Assembly: GCA_029560455.1 (NCBI GenBank)
Contig: JAKQKW010000114.1
Coordinates: 19,046 to 83,045, forward strand
Source: Candidatus Rifleibacteriota bacterium
Lineage (GTDB): Bacteria > Riflebacteria > Ozemobacteria > Ozemobacterales > Ozemobacteraceae
Direction of reading: 5' to 3'
DNA length: 64,000 nt
Below the pieces are notes generated by a model that worked only from the letters and a program-made list of their open reading frames with translations, searched no databases and had not been told where the DNA came from. Positions 40,207-48,837 of the stretch are shown piece by piece; positions within the stretch are counted from its first letter, which is position 1; every line of letters starts with the position of its first letter. A program made the position numbers and the translations under genes.

Positions 40207-42591
40207 TTATTCTGTGCCGGCAACTTTCAGGTTTTCGGCAATTTCACGTGCAAGTCCGCTTTTTCCTTGACTTTGCGCCAGTTGCAGGGCACGGGCTAAA
40301 AGTTCTCTGGCCTCATTTTTTCTGCCTGCCTGAAGATAACCGGCCGCAAGTATCTGCATGAACCACGGGTCAGAAAATTCGCTCAGGCGGCAGGCATTCT
40401 CAGCTGCAGCAATAAATTTGTCCGCTGTCAGCGTTATTTTTTCGGAAAAATACATCTCAAAAAGTTTTGTCAGAGCCGGAAGGTGTCCCATGCTGCCGGC
40501 AGTTTCAAGACGGCTGGCAGCTTCGGCCATTTCGTTGAGTTTTTCGTGCGCGAGTGCCAGACTGTAGACAGGCAAGGGTGAGGCTGTAAAAGATGCGACC
40601 GTCAGTTTAAAGTGGTCGCGGCCTTCGACATGTCTGCCCCCGGCAAGCAGGCAGTTTCCGACGCCAATCTGCAACATCAGATCGTCAGGATTAGCCTTTG
40701 CGCCGCTCTGGTAAACTGCAAGCGCACCAGCTGGGTCAGAATTTTTCAGCAGCAGGTTGCCGAGATTACGCCAGGCGCCAGCAAGCGCCGGGTCGGCAAA
40801 CACTGCTTTGCGGTATTGATAAGCGGCAGAACTGTCAGATTTTTTTTCGGCATAGAGAAGACCAAGATTGAAATGGGCACGGGCAAAGTCCGGAGCCAGT
40901 TCGAGAGCTCTTTTAAAACAGGCTTCGGCTTCGTTCTGTCGCCCTGAAGCAAGATGCAGCAGTCCGAGATTATTCAGCGTATCGATGTTAAAAGGATTTA
41001 TTACCAGAGATCTTTCGAAAGCAGACCGTGCTTCGATTGGCGTATTGCGGCTGAGCAGTGCCAGCCGATGCAGTGCTGCCCAGTTGCCCGGCAGCCGCCC
41101 GGCAGAGGCACCGGTAAATACACGGCAGACGTCGGGGTTTACCTGTTTTTTAAGTTCTTCGAGCTCAGCTGTCAGAGAGGCGACGAGTTCCTGATTGCCC
41201 GGTTGCATAGTGAATGGCGGGCGGCTCATGCTGCTGCTGATATGCTCCAGGTTTTCGACCGCATCCTGGGCGGTGAAGCCGATCAGCTCTGTCATTTTTT
41301 CAAAATCCGGAAAAGTTTTTGGCAGCTCTGATCTGGTGGCAAGAATTGCCGAAAAAATACCCATCGCAGCCAGGTAATGTCCTTTGAGGGTCAGATGCAC
41401 ATGGTCGTAAACCAGGTCACGGCCGATGCTGCCATTTGGGCTGTTTTCGGTAAAAAGTTTTTCAAGATCGACGCTGGCGAAGTTGAAACTGCTGGCGCAG
41501 GCAGCCGCGGCATCATTGAACCGGGGAGTGGTTCTGACGCGAAAGCAGTCATTGCTTACGGCTTTTTCAAAAGCGGTTTTTGCGCTTGCCTGATCACCCA
41601 GCGCCAGTTTTATTCTGCCTGCATAGTAGTTGCCTAATGCATGGTTGTCGTGTTTTTCGCGAAACCCGGCGATCAGCGTATCGGCTGCCTTGAAATTGTT
41701 TGCTGTAATATGCTCTGCGACCTGTTTGAGGGTGTTCTGGTCGTCGCTGCTCAAACCTGAATTGTCTGAAGCAAATGGCGGGCAGTCGCGCTGATTGACC
41801 GGAACCCGGCACCAGATAACCGGAACCCCGGCATTTTTTGCCGCCGCAAAAATATCGTTCAGGTTGGCGACCCAGTTGTTTTGACAGAGATCGATGAGTT
41901 CGCTGCCCGGCATAATGAGGTTGTTCAGAAACATTTCGAGCCCGCGCCAGCCTGAGGCGAGACCGTCAGGAACACGATTACCCTTTAGAACCTGTATCAG
42001 GCGAAGCGAAGAAGCCCAGATTCCGGTCAGGGCGGCCAGACGGTTGCGTGCCAGGCCGAACACACCGGCCGGGCCATAAGGTCCGATAAACTCGTTGTGG
42101 CCTGCGTAGACAATTATCAGATCAGCCTGGTAATTGACTATTTCGCGGGCGAATTCGCGAAGAACCCAGCTGTTGATGGCCGGAATCCCGGTGTTTATTA
42201 CCTCGACTTTTTTCTCGGCTTTGCCTTCGTTGCAGGCTGCTTCGAGCATGCGCGAAAACGAGAAGTCGGCAAGCTGCTCACCCCGGGCAGCTGATTCCCC
42301 GAGAACGAAAAAACGCAGAGCCCCTTCGGGTTTGCGGGCAAGAAAAACTTCAGGCAGGGGTTTACGTGCCAGTGTGCCCGGAAAAAAGCGGTAGCCGACC
42401 TGATAATTGGCTCGCAGACAATCTTTGCCGTCTGCGGTTTTATCTTTGATGAACAGAGAAGTCGGGTAACCGGCGCCTGAAAATCTCAGTAAAATTTCTG
42501 CCGAGGCAAGAAGAGCTACCGGGATCAAGAAGCATATCAGCAGTGCCTTGAACAGAAGACTTCTGATGCCGCCTTTTTCTGAATCACTCAT
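40207..42591 (-). CDS. SGNH-hydrolase-like protein with TPR repeats
   Basis: A 794-residue protein with one N-terminal membrane helix (about 11-32). An SGNH/GDSL-type domain (about 90-405) has block I GES (S100), block III AGHNEF (N164) and a DxxH pair (D394, H397 in YDHVHLTLKG). A long insertion lies within it, and TPR-like repeats follow from about 500 to 690. This layout is known from proteins encoded with NodU-type carbamoyltransferases, SxtJ and DUF5989 proteins; it probably acts at the membrane on a glycan or lipid-linked product (inferred). The stop lies next to the flgI promoter. Confidence 0.8.
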   Translation of the reverse strand: MSDSEKGGIRSLLFKALLICFLIPVALLASAEILLRFSGAGYPTSLFIKDKTADGKDCLRANYQVGYRFFPGTLARKPLPEVFLARKPEGALRFFVLGESAARGEQLADFSFSRMLEAACNEGKAEKKVEVINTGIPAINSWVLREFAREIVNYQADLIIVYAGHNEFIGPYGPAGVFGLARNRLAALTGIWASSLRLIQVLKGNRVPDGLASGWRGLEMFLNNLIMPGSELIDLCQNNWVANLNDIFAAAKNAGVPVIWCRVPVNQRDCPPFASDNSGLSSDDQNTLKQVAEHITANNFKAADTLIAGFREKHDNHALGNYYAGRIKLALGDQASAKTAFEKAVSNDCFRVRTTPRFNDAAAACASSFNFASVDLEKLFTENSPNGSIGRDLVYDHVHLTLKGHYLAAMGIFSAILATRSELPKTFPDFEKMTELIGFTAQDAVENLEHISSSMSRPPFTMQPGNQELVASLTAELEELKKQVNPDVCRVFTGASAGRLPGNWAALHRLALLSRNTPIEARSAFERSLVINPFNIDTLNNLGLLHLASGRQNEAEACFKRALELAPDFARAHFNLGLLYAEKKSDSSAAYQYRKAVFADPALAGAWRNLGNLLLKNSDPAGALAVYQSGAKANPDDLMLQIGVGNCLLAGGRHVEGRDHFKLTVASFTASPLPVYSLALAHEKLNEMAEAASRLETAGSMGHLPALTKLFEMYFSEKITLTADKFIAAAENACRLSEFSDPWFMQILAAGYLQAGRKNEARELLARALQLAQSQGKSGLAREIAENLKVAGTE

Positions 42592-42600
42592 GGCGGTCTG

Positions 42601-42777
42601 TCAGAATATTGTATACATGAAAGGGCCCAGGGCAGATGTCTGAGCCAGAGTCAGCAGGGTGCCGAGAATCAGCAGAGCGATGACGATCGGAAACAGCCAC
42701 CATTGCTTGCGTTTCCAGAGAAAGCGCATCAGTTCGCCGACAGATGCGAGCCGGTTCGTTGAATTTTCGCTGTTCAT
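42601..42777 (-). CDS. DUF5989 small membrane protein
   Basis: A 58-residue protein from the ATG at 42777 (MNSENSTNRLAS), which has AGGGGGC just upstream. The pattern FLWKRKQWWLFPIVIALLIL followed by TLAQTSALGPFMYTIF matches the DUF5989 family: a basic/aromatic stretch, one membrane helix and a conserved SALGPFxYTxF end. Function unknown. Family members are found beside carbamoyltransferase and SxtJ genes, as here. Confidence 0.85.
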   Translation of the reverse strand: MNSENSTNRLASVGELMRFLWKRKQWWLFPIVIALLILGTLLTLAQTSALGPFMYTIF

Positions 42778-42796
42778 GTTTTGCCCCCTGGCTTTC

Positions 42797-43195
42797 TCAG
42801 AATTGTTCGTTGACGTTGTTCTCGTTCTCTTCGGGTAATTCACGGTAAGATGCCGCCGACGGGTCGAAATTCAGCTTCAGCGGTGATCTGCCGAGCAGTC
42901 GCAGCAGCAGACCGACCGGCATGACTGCAACAAAATAGAGTAATGCAAGAATAATGCGGGTATTAACCCAGCCAAGCCCGGACCCGATTGTCATCCAGCA
43001 TCGGTATGGGTAAAGCAGCAGAGCGGGTCTGATTATGGCAGGGCCGACGAGAACTATTGATATGACAGCTGCCCAGACTCTTACCGGGTTACCCCAGAAA
43101 ACCGGCCAGCAGGCGATCAGGCAGAATACTGCGCCTACCAGCAGGCCAAAATTTCTCAGTTCTTTCGCTGTTGTTTCTTTTTTTATTTGCATCAT
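42797..43195 (-). CDS. SxtJ-family membrane protein
   Basis: A 132-residue protein with about four hydrophobic helices, the segment FWGNPVRVWA and the ending LLRLLGRSPL, typical of the SxtJ family named from the saxitoxin cluster, although the family is widespread and not toxin specific. It lies two bases after the carbamoyltransferase stop and 19 bases before DUF5989. Function is unknown, with a likely partner role in the carbamoyltransferase system. Confidence 0.82.
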   Translation of the reverse strand: MMQIKKETTAKELRNFGLLVGAVFCLIACWPVFWGNPVRVWAAVISIVLVGPAIIRPALLLYPYRCWMTIGSGLGWVNTRIILALLYFVAVMPVGLLLRLLGRSPLKLNFDPSAASYRELPEENENNVNEQF

Positions 43196-43196
43196 G

Positions 43197-45026
43197 TCAA
43201 TCGAGTTGAAACTCTTCGAGATTCAGACGTTCTTTAATGCCTTCGGGCTGAGACTCTTTGCGCAGGTAATAGTTGCCAAGCGCTAGTCGGTCCATTTCGG
43301 TGCGCATGAAGCATTTGTAGGCGTCGAGGGGCGTGCAGACAATCGGCTCGCCGCGCACATTGAACGAGGTATTCACGATCACGCCGCAGCCGGTTTTTTT
43401 CTCGAAAGCCTGCATCATGGCGTGGTAACGCGGGTTGGTTTCGGCATGCACACTCTGTATTCGAGCCGAGCCATCTACATGGGTTATGGCGGGAATATCT
43501 GATTTTGGCACGTTCAGAAGCTGCAGGCCGGTAAAATTCTTTTCTGTTTCAGTAAGCGCCCGCATCCGCTCTTTACGCACCTGGGCGGTCAGCAGCATGT
43601 AGGGCGTGTCGGTGTCGATTTCGAAATAATCGGCAAGCTTTTCGCGCAGAACCGAAGGTGCAAATGGCCTGAAAGACTCACGAAACTTGATTTTGAGATT
43701 CATGGTTTTCTGCATTTTTGCAGAGCGGGCATCGCCAATTATACTTCTGGCGCCAAGAGCACGGGGGCCGAATTCCATGCGCCCGCTGAACCAGCCGATC
43801 ACCTTTTCGGCAGCCAGATCTTCGGCTGTGGCCGAGAATAATTCTGAATCTTCAAGAAAGTCAGCTGGTATGCCGTGCCGGTCGAGAAAGGATTTGATCT
43901 GGTCGTTGCTGAACCCGGGCCCGAGATAGCAGCCTTGCATCAGATCTGCTTTGTCGCGTTTTCTTGCTTTGCCCATGGTTTCGTGCCAGACGCCAAGAGC
44001 GGCGCCGAGGGCACCGCCTGCATCGCCGGCGGCCGGCTGTATCCAGATTGATTCGAAAGGTCCTTCACGCAGCAGCCGACCGTTTGCCACACAGTTCAGT
44101 GCAACGCCGCCCGCGAGGCAGAGATTTTTTTTGCCGGTTTCCTTGTGAATGGTCTGGCCGAGGCGAAGAATAATTTCTTCGGTAACCTCTTGAACCGATC
44201 TTGCCAGGTCCATTTCGCGGGTGGTCACCGTGTCTTCGGGGCGTTTGGGCGGGCCGCCGAAGAGTTCGTCGAATGCCCGGTTCGTCATGGTGAGGCCGGT
44301 GCAGTAATTGAAATACTTCATATTCAGGCGAAAGGTGCCATCTGGTTTGAGATCGACGAGATTGTCGAGAATCTTCTGCCGGTAAACCGGTCGACCGTAA
44401 GGTGCCAGCCCCATCAGTTTATATTCACCGCTGTTGACCTTGAAGCCTGTGTAATAGGTGAACGCCGAATACAAAAGGCCGAGAGAGTGGGGGAATCTGA
44501 TTTCCCAGAGCTGGTCGAGACGGTTGTCTTTGCCTGTCCAGGCGGTGGTTGTCGCCCATTCGCCGACGCCATCGAGACAGAGAACTGCGGCTTCATCGAA
44601 GGGCGAGGCAAAGAATGCCGAAGCGGCGTGCGAGCGATGGTGTGAATAAAAATACATGCTGGTTGGCATGCCGCCAAACTGCTGCTGCATAATTTCAGCG
44701 ATCGCCGGTTTCATGAACAGCTTGTCTTTGATCCAGAGCGGAATAGCGTGAAAAAATGACTGCAGGCCTGCTGGTGCAAAACTGAGGTAGGTTTTGAGCA
44801 GGCGTTCGAATTTTATGAACGGTTTTTCGTAAAAAACCAGAGCATCGACGTCACCGATGCCGATTTTTGCTTCTGCCAGACAATATTTGACAGCATTTAC
44901 CGGGAATTCACTGTCATGCTTGATTCTGGTGAATCTTTCTTCCTGGGCGGCAGCAACGATCGTGCCTTCTTTGATCAGGCAGGCAGCTGAATCGTGATAG
45001 TAAGCCGATATACCGAGAATATACAT
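43197..45026 (-). CDS. NodU/CmcH-family carbamoyltransferase
   Basis: About 609 residues from the ATG at 45026 (MYILGISAYYHDSAA); the frame extends 14 codons upstream without homology. The N-terminal Kae1-like ATPase domain carries the metal-binding HRSHAASAFFASPF and a LCLDGVGEW motif. The C-terminal domain has GPRALGARSIIGDAR and FRESFRPFAPS. These enzymes transfer carbamoyl from carbamoyl phosphate through carbamoyl-AMP to a hydroxyl of a sugar or other small molecule. The target here is unknown. It leads the SxtJ/DUF5989/SGNH cassette. Confidence 0.93.
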   Translation of the reverse strand: MYILGISAYYHDSAACLIKEGTIVAAAQEERFTRIKHDSEFPVNAVKYCLAEAKIGIGDVDALVFYEKPFIKFERLLKTYLSFAPAGLQSFFHAIPLWIKDKLFMKPAIAEIMQQQFGGMPTSMYFYSHHRSHAASAFFASPFDEAAVLCLDGVGEWATTTAWTGKDNRLDQLWEIRFPHSLGLLYSAFTYYTGFKVNSGEYKLMGLAPYGRPVYRQKILDNLVDLKPDGTFRLNMKYFNYCTGLTMTNRAFDELFGGPPKRPEDTVTTREMDLARSVQEVTEEIILRLGQTIHKETGKKNLCLAGGVALNCVANGRLLREGPFESIWIQPAAGDAGGALGAALGVWHETMGKARKRDKADLMQGCYLGPGFSNDQIKSFLDRHGIPADFLEDSELFSATAEDLAAEKVIGWFSGRMEFGPRALGARSIIGDARSAKMQKTMNLKIKFRESFRPFAPSVLREKLADYFEIDTDTPYMLLTAQVRKERMRALTETEKNFTGLQLLNVPKSDIPAITHVDGSARIQSVHAETNPRYHAMMQAFEKKTGCGVIVNTSFNVRGEPIVCTPLDAYKCFMRTEMDRLALGNYYLRKESQPEGIKERLNLEEFQLD

Positions 45027-45052
45027 GGTGCACCAGGTTTTTGATTTGCCAA

Positions 45053-45082
45053 AGTGTACCAGAACCATTCAGGCATTTTCAA
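45053..45082 (-). promoter_or_regulatory. Promoter of the carbamoyltransferase cassette
   Basis: On the minus strand TTGAAA (45082-45077), 18 bases, TACACT (45058-45053), about 27 bases before the preferred ATG at 45026. It is divergent from the Ehr operon promoter. Confidence 0.5.
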
Positions 45083-45223
45083 TGCCCCATGTGCATATTC
45101 TTGTCGATAGTTTCAAGCTCGCTTCGGACTGCCCTTTCGTCGCAGCAATCTTCGATTCTTGAGGCCAGACATTACAATAGAGCTTTTACCAACCTGTTTT
45201 GCCCTTCTATTTTGCTCAATTTG

Positions 45224-45252
45224 TTGACTTGCTGGTCGGCGAGTGATAGAAC
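45224..45252 (+). promoter_or_regulatory. Promoter of the Ehr (hydrogenase-4-like) operon
   Basis: TTGACT (45224-45229), 17 bases, TAGAAC (45247-45252), about 32 bases before the GTG start, with GGGAGG at 45273-45278. The rest of the 45083-45223 stretch holds no gene I can support. Confidence 0.6.
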
Positions 45253-45283
45253 AGAACCTACACGGAGTTTCCGGGAGGACGGT

Positions 45284-47278
45284 GTGGTATTGCTGCTCGC
45301 TTCCATCGGGTGTATGGGTATTTCCGGGTTTGGTGCATTTCTAACCGGCGCTGACCCCAGAAAATGTTCCATACTTTCGGCAATTATGGCTGTAATTGCT
45401 GGAACACTCGGTATAATCCCCTGCATTCAAATTCTGGCAGGAGGGCAGGAAGTTTTTTTTGAATTCCCCTGGGAAATGCCCTTTTCAAGTTTTTCCCTGC
45501 ATCTTGATTCTCTCTCGGCCTTTTTTCTTCTGCCAATTTTCGGGCTTGGGCTGTTGACCGCCGTTTTCGGCTCTGGTTACCTCCTCAACCCGCATGAAAA
45601 AATGCATGGTTTTTCATGGCTCTGTTTTAATTCTCTCTGGGCCAGTATGGTTCTCGTGGTTATTGCGGCAGATGCCCTTCTATTCATGCTTGCCTGGGAA
45701 TTAACGGTTCTAGCGTCATTTTTTTTGGTTGTTCTTGGCGGAAAAGGTCACAGTAACTGCAGAGCTGGCTGGGTTTATCTGATTGCATCGCATCTCGGTG
45801 CCGGTTTTCTCATTGTATTATTCCTGCTTCTCGGGCGGGAAACAGGCTCTCTCAATTTTGCGTCTTTCGCCGGGGCAGGCAGTCTTCCGGAATTTACGCG
45901 AGGTTGCCTGTTTCTGCTCGCTCTGATCGGCTTCGGAGCCAAAGCCGGCTTCATTCCCCTTCACGTCTGGCTTCCCGAGGCACATCCGGCGGCTCCGAGC
46001 CATGTTTCGGCTCTGATGTCAGGAGTAATGATCAAAACCGGAATTTACGGGCTCGTCAGAATCCTGTTCTTTTTAGGCACTCCAGCCTGGTGGTGGGGCT
46101 GGACCCTGCTGGTTGTCGGTCTTACATCAGGTATTCTCGGGGTGCTTTTCGCCATTTCACAGCACGATCTTAAACGGCTGCTCGCTTACCACAGTGTCGA
46201 AAATATCGGCATCATTGCAATCGGCCTTGGTATTGGCCTGCTCGGCCTTTCCTGGCACAATTCTTTTGTGGCGATAATAGGATTTTCGGGTGGATTGCTG
46301 CACGTATTGAATCATGCGGTTTTCAAAGGGCTGCTTTTTCTTGGCTCCGGCGCTGTGCTTGTCAAGACCAGCACCCGTGAAATAGACCGTCTTGGCGGTC
46401 TTCTGAAAAAAATGCCCTGGACCGCGGCTGCTTTTCTTACCGGTTGTGTTTCCATCAGCGGGCTTCCTCCATTTAACGGCTTTATCAGCGAATTTCTCAT
46501 TTATATGGCAGCTTTTCATGCTGTTCTTTATGGAACATCGGCCCTTACCGCACCAGGAATGCTTGTGATTCTTGGCTTGTCACTCATCGGAGGGCTGGCA
46601 GCAGCCTGTTTTGCCAAAGCTTTCAGCGTCGTATTTCTCGGGACGGCGAGAAGCCAGGCTGCTGACCAGGCAAGCGAAGTCGGCCCGGCCATGAAATGGC
46701 CAATGGTTATTCTTGCCCTGCTTTGTCTGATAATATCGCTGTCGAGCCCATTATTACTTGAAATTCCAGAAAGAATTCTTAAAATTCACCCCTGGTTTGC
46801 CATGGAAAGCGATTTTAGAGGGATTTTTCATCTCGCTGAAAAGCCGCTGCTGCAGGTCACATACGGAGCCCTGGCTCTACTGGGGTTAATCTTGCTGGCG
46901 GCAATGATTCGGCAATGGCTTCTGAGCAAAAGGGAAAAAGGCCTGACCGTTACCTGGGGATGCGGTTATTCACACCCATCGGCTACAATGCAATACACAG
47001 GCTCTTCTTTTGCCCAGCCACTTACCGGGCTTTTTCAGCCGATACTCAGAACCGGCAGTCATATTGAAGGAACCAGTGGCCATTTTCCGGTGAAAGCTTC
47101 TTTTAAAAGCCATACCGACGATGTTTTCGAAACACGGATGTTTTTTCCGCTGTTCAGATTTGTTTCGAACAGTCTTTTCAAGATTGTCTGGATTCAGAAC
47201 GGCGTGGTGCAATTGAGTGTTCTTCTCATTGCCGTTACCCTTCTGATCTTGTTGATTGTGGGGTTACTGCTGCCATGA
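45284..47278 (+). CDS. hyfB: HyfB-like proton-pumping antiporter subunit
   Basis: About 664 residues from a GTG at 45284, chosen for GGGAGG five bases upstream; the frame extends to 45041, but that part lacks membrane helices or homology. It is an Mrp/NuoL-N-M-type antiporter subunit with about 15 helices. The conserved core is GAKAGFIPLHVWLPEAHPAA, with WELTVLASFF and KRLLAYHSVENIGII. It should translocate ions in the membrane arm. It is the first gene of the six-gene operon and overlaps hyfC by 4 bases. Confidence 0.9.
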   Translation: MVLLLASIGCMGISGFGAFLTGADPRKCSILSAIMAVIAGTLGIIPCIQILAGGQEVFFEFPWEMPFSSFSLHLDSLSAFFLLPIFGLGLLTAVFGSGYLLNPHEKMHGFSWLCFNSLWASMVLVVIAADALLFMLAWELTVLASFFLVVLGGKGHSNCRAGWVYLIASHLGAGFLIVLFLLLGRETGSLNFASFAGAGSLPEFTRGCLFLLALIGFGAKAGFIPLHVWLPEAHPAAPSHVSALMSGVMIKTGIYGLVRILFFLGTPAWWWGWTLLVVGLTSGILGVLFAISQHDLKRLLAYHSVENIGIIAIGLGIGLLGLSWHNSFVAIIGFSGGLLHVLNHAVFKGLLFLGSGAVLVKTSTREIDRLGGLLKKMPWTAAAFLTGCVSISGLPPFNGFISEFLIYMAAFHAVLYGTSALTAPGMLVILGLSLIGGLAAACFAKAFSVVFLGTARSQAADQASEVGPAMKWPMVILALLCLIISLSSPLLLEIPERILKIHPWFAMESDFRGIFHLAEKPLLQVTYGALALLGLILLAAMIRQWLLSKREKGLTVTWGCGYSHPSATMQYTGSSFAQPLTGLFQPILRTGSHIEGTSGHFPVKASFKSHTDDVFETRMFFPLFRFVSNSLFKIVWIQNGVVQLSVLLIAVTLLILLIVGLLLP

Positions 47279-48174
47279 ACGGTTTAATACATCCTATACT
47301 GGCTCTCGTCTTTGCCCCGCTTCTGCGTGGCATCATCAACCGAACCAAGGCTGTCTTTGCCGGCCGCCAGGGCCCACCATTTCTTCAACCATATTACGAC
47401 CTGGTCAAGCTTCTGAAGAAAGGTGCCGTTTACAGCGAAACCACTACCTGGGTTTTTCTTTCTGGCCCATTGGCAGGGCTGGCAATCTGCATCACCTGCC
47501 TGTTTTTTCTGCCTTTCGGCAATTTGCCGGCATCGTTCCATTTTCAGGGCGACCTGATTCTTGTTGTGTATCTGCTTGGCCTGATGCGCTTCTTTACTGT
47601 GCTCGCAGCGATGGATACCGGCAGTGCCTTTGAAGGCATGGGAGCCAGTCGCGAAATGACTTTTTCTGCCCTCGCCGAACCGACAATGCTGTTTGGGCTC
47701 GCTGCTGTTGCCCGTAAAGCCGGCAGTTTTTCTCTGACGCCGCTGATGCATGAAATCACACCGGGCACCTGGCTGGCCAGTGCTCCAACCCTGGCTATGG
47801 TTATTGCCGGGCTTTTTATCGTTTTTCTTGCAGAAAACTCGCGCATACCAGTTGACGACCCCAATACACACCTTGAACTCACCATGATTCACGAAGTGAT
47901 GATTCTCGATCACAGTGGCGTCGATCTTGGCTACATCGAGTATGCCGCTTCATTGAAACTCTGGATTCTCGGTTCTCTGCTGATTGGTCTGGCAGTGCCG
48001 ATAAGATCTGGAACGCCTGCCATAGACCTTCTGGCAATGTTCGCGGGTATGATCGGGCTCGCAGTCGTTATCGGTGTAATCGAATCAACGATGGCCCGTT
48101 TCCGCATGTCCATGGTTCCCCTTTTTCTTGTCGGTGCGTGTGTTCTCTCAATCATCGGTTTCATTATTCAGTAA
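47275..48174 (+). CDS. hyfC: HyfC-like (NuoH-family) membrane subunit
   Basis: A 299-residue NuoH/HycD-family protein with about eight helices. The loop FAGRQGPPFLQPYYDLVKLL and the acidic segment NSRIPVDDPNTHLELTMIHE are the family signatures, the latter lining the connection between the redox arm and the ion channel. It anchors the peripheral arm to the membrane. It overlaps hyfB by 4 bases and is followed by hyfE after about 20. Confidence 0.93.
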   Translation: MNGLIHPILALVFAPLLRGIINRTKAVFAGRQGPPFLQPYYDLVKLLKKGAVYSETTTWVFLSGPLAGLAICITCLFFLPFGNLPASFHFQGDLILVVYLLGLMRFFTVLAAMDTGSAFEGMGASREMTFSALAEPTMLFGLAAVARKAGSFSLTPLMHEITPGTWLASAPTLAMVIAGLFIVFLAENSRIPVDDPNTHLELTMIHEVMILDHSGVDLGYIEYAASLKLWILGSLLIGLAVPIRSGTPAIDLLAMFAGMIGLAVVIGVIESTMARFRMSMVPLFLVGACVLSIIGFIIQ

Positions 48175-48194
48175 GACAGAAAGGTTGCTTAACC

Positions 48195-48830
48195 GTGCTC
48201 GATCTGCTGATTGTTCTCGTTGTGCTTACCAACCTGCGCCTTCTGGCAACCAGTCGCATTGAGTCTCTCATCTCCTGGACAGGAATCCAGGGGATGCTTC
48301 TTGGAATTTTTGCACTGCTGTCGCGCTGGTCGCATATCGCCCCTGATGTAATGATGGTCGGGATCACAGCCTTTGCTTTGAAAGGCCTCGTTTTTCCTGC
48401 GATGCTTTACAGGCTGGTCAAGGCGGTCCATTCAAAGCGCGAGGCCGAACCGTATGTGGGTTTTATCGTTTCGACCATTATTGGCCTTCTGGCCTTTATG
48501 GTAGCACTGTGGCTGGGCTCCCACCTGCCATTACCGGGTACCGACATGTCGAAGCTGGTATTGCCCGCGACACTGTTTGCTATTTTCAGCGGCCTGTTTC
48601 TGATAATCAGCAGAAGAAATGCCATCAGCCAGGTCATTGGCTTTCTGGTCATGGAAAACGGTGCCTTCATGCTTGGCGTCGGAACCCTGTATTACGCGCC
48701 GTTTCTCGTCGAAATCGGAGCCCTGCTTGATATTCTTGTTGCAGTGCTTATCTGGTCGGTCCTGATTCGTTACCTCAACCGGGCGTTTCACAACATCAAC
48801 ACTGAGGAGCTTACCCGCCTGAAGGGGTAA
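48195..48830 (+). CDS. hyfE: HyfE-like membrane subunit
   Basis: About 211 residues from a GTG at 48195 (VLDLLIVLVVLTNLRL), with AAAGG ten bases upstream; an earlier ATG at 48138 would overlap hyfC and lacks homology. It has about six hydrophobic helices. The C-terminal half resembles NuoK (FLVMENGAFMLGVGTLYYAPFLVE), with the membrane glutamates typical of that subunit. E. coli HyfE has a similar length. It sits 7 bases before hyfF. Confidence 0.88.
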   Translation: MLDLLIVLVVLTNLRLLATSRIESLISWTGIQGMLLGIFALLSRWSHIAPDVMMVGITAFALKGLVFPAMLYRLVKAVHSKREAEPYVGFIVSTIIGLLAFMVALWLGSHLPLPGTDMSKLVLPATLFAIFSGLFLIISRRNAISQVIGFLVMENGAFMLGVGTLYYAPFLVEIGALLDILVAVLIWSVLIRYLNRAFHNINTEELTRLKG

Positions 48831-48837
48831 CCAACCA

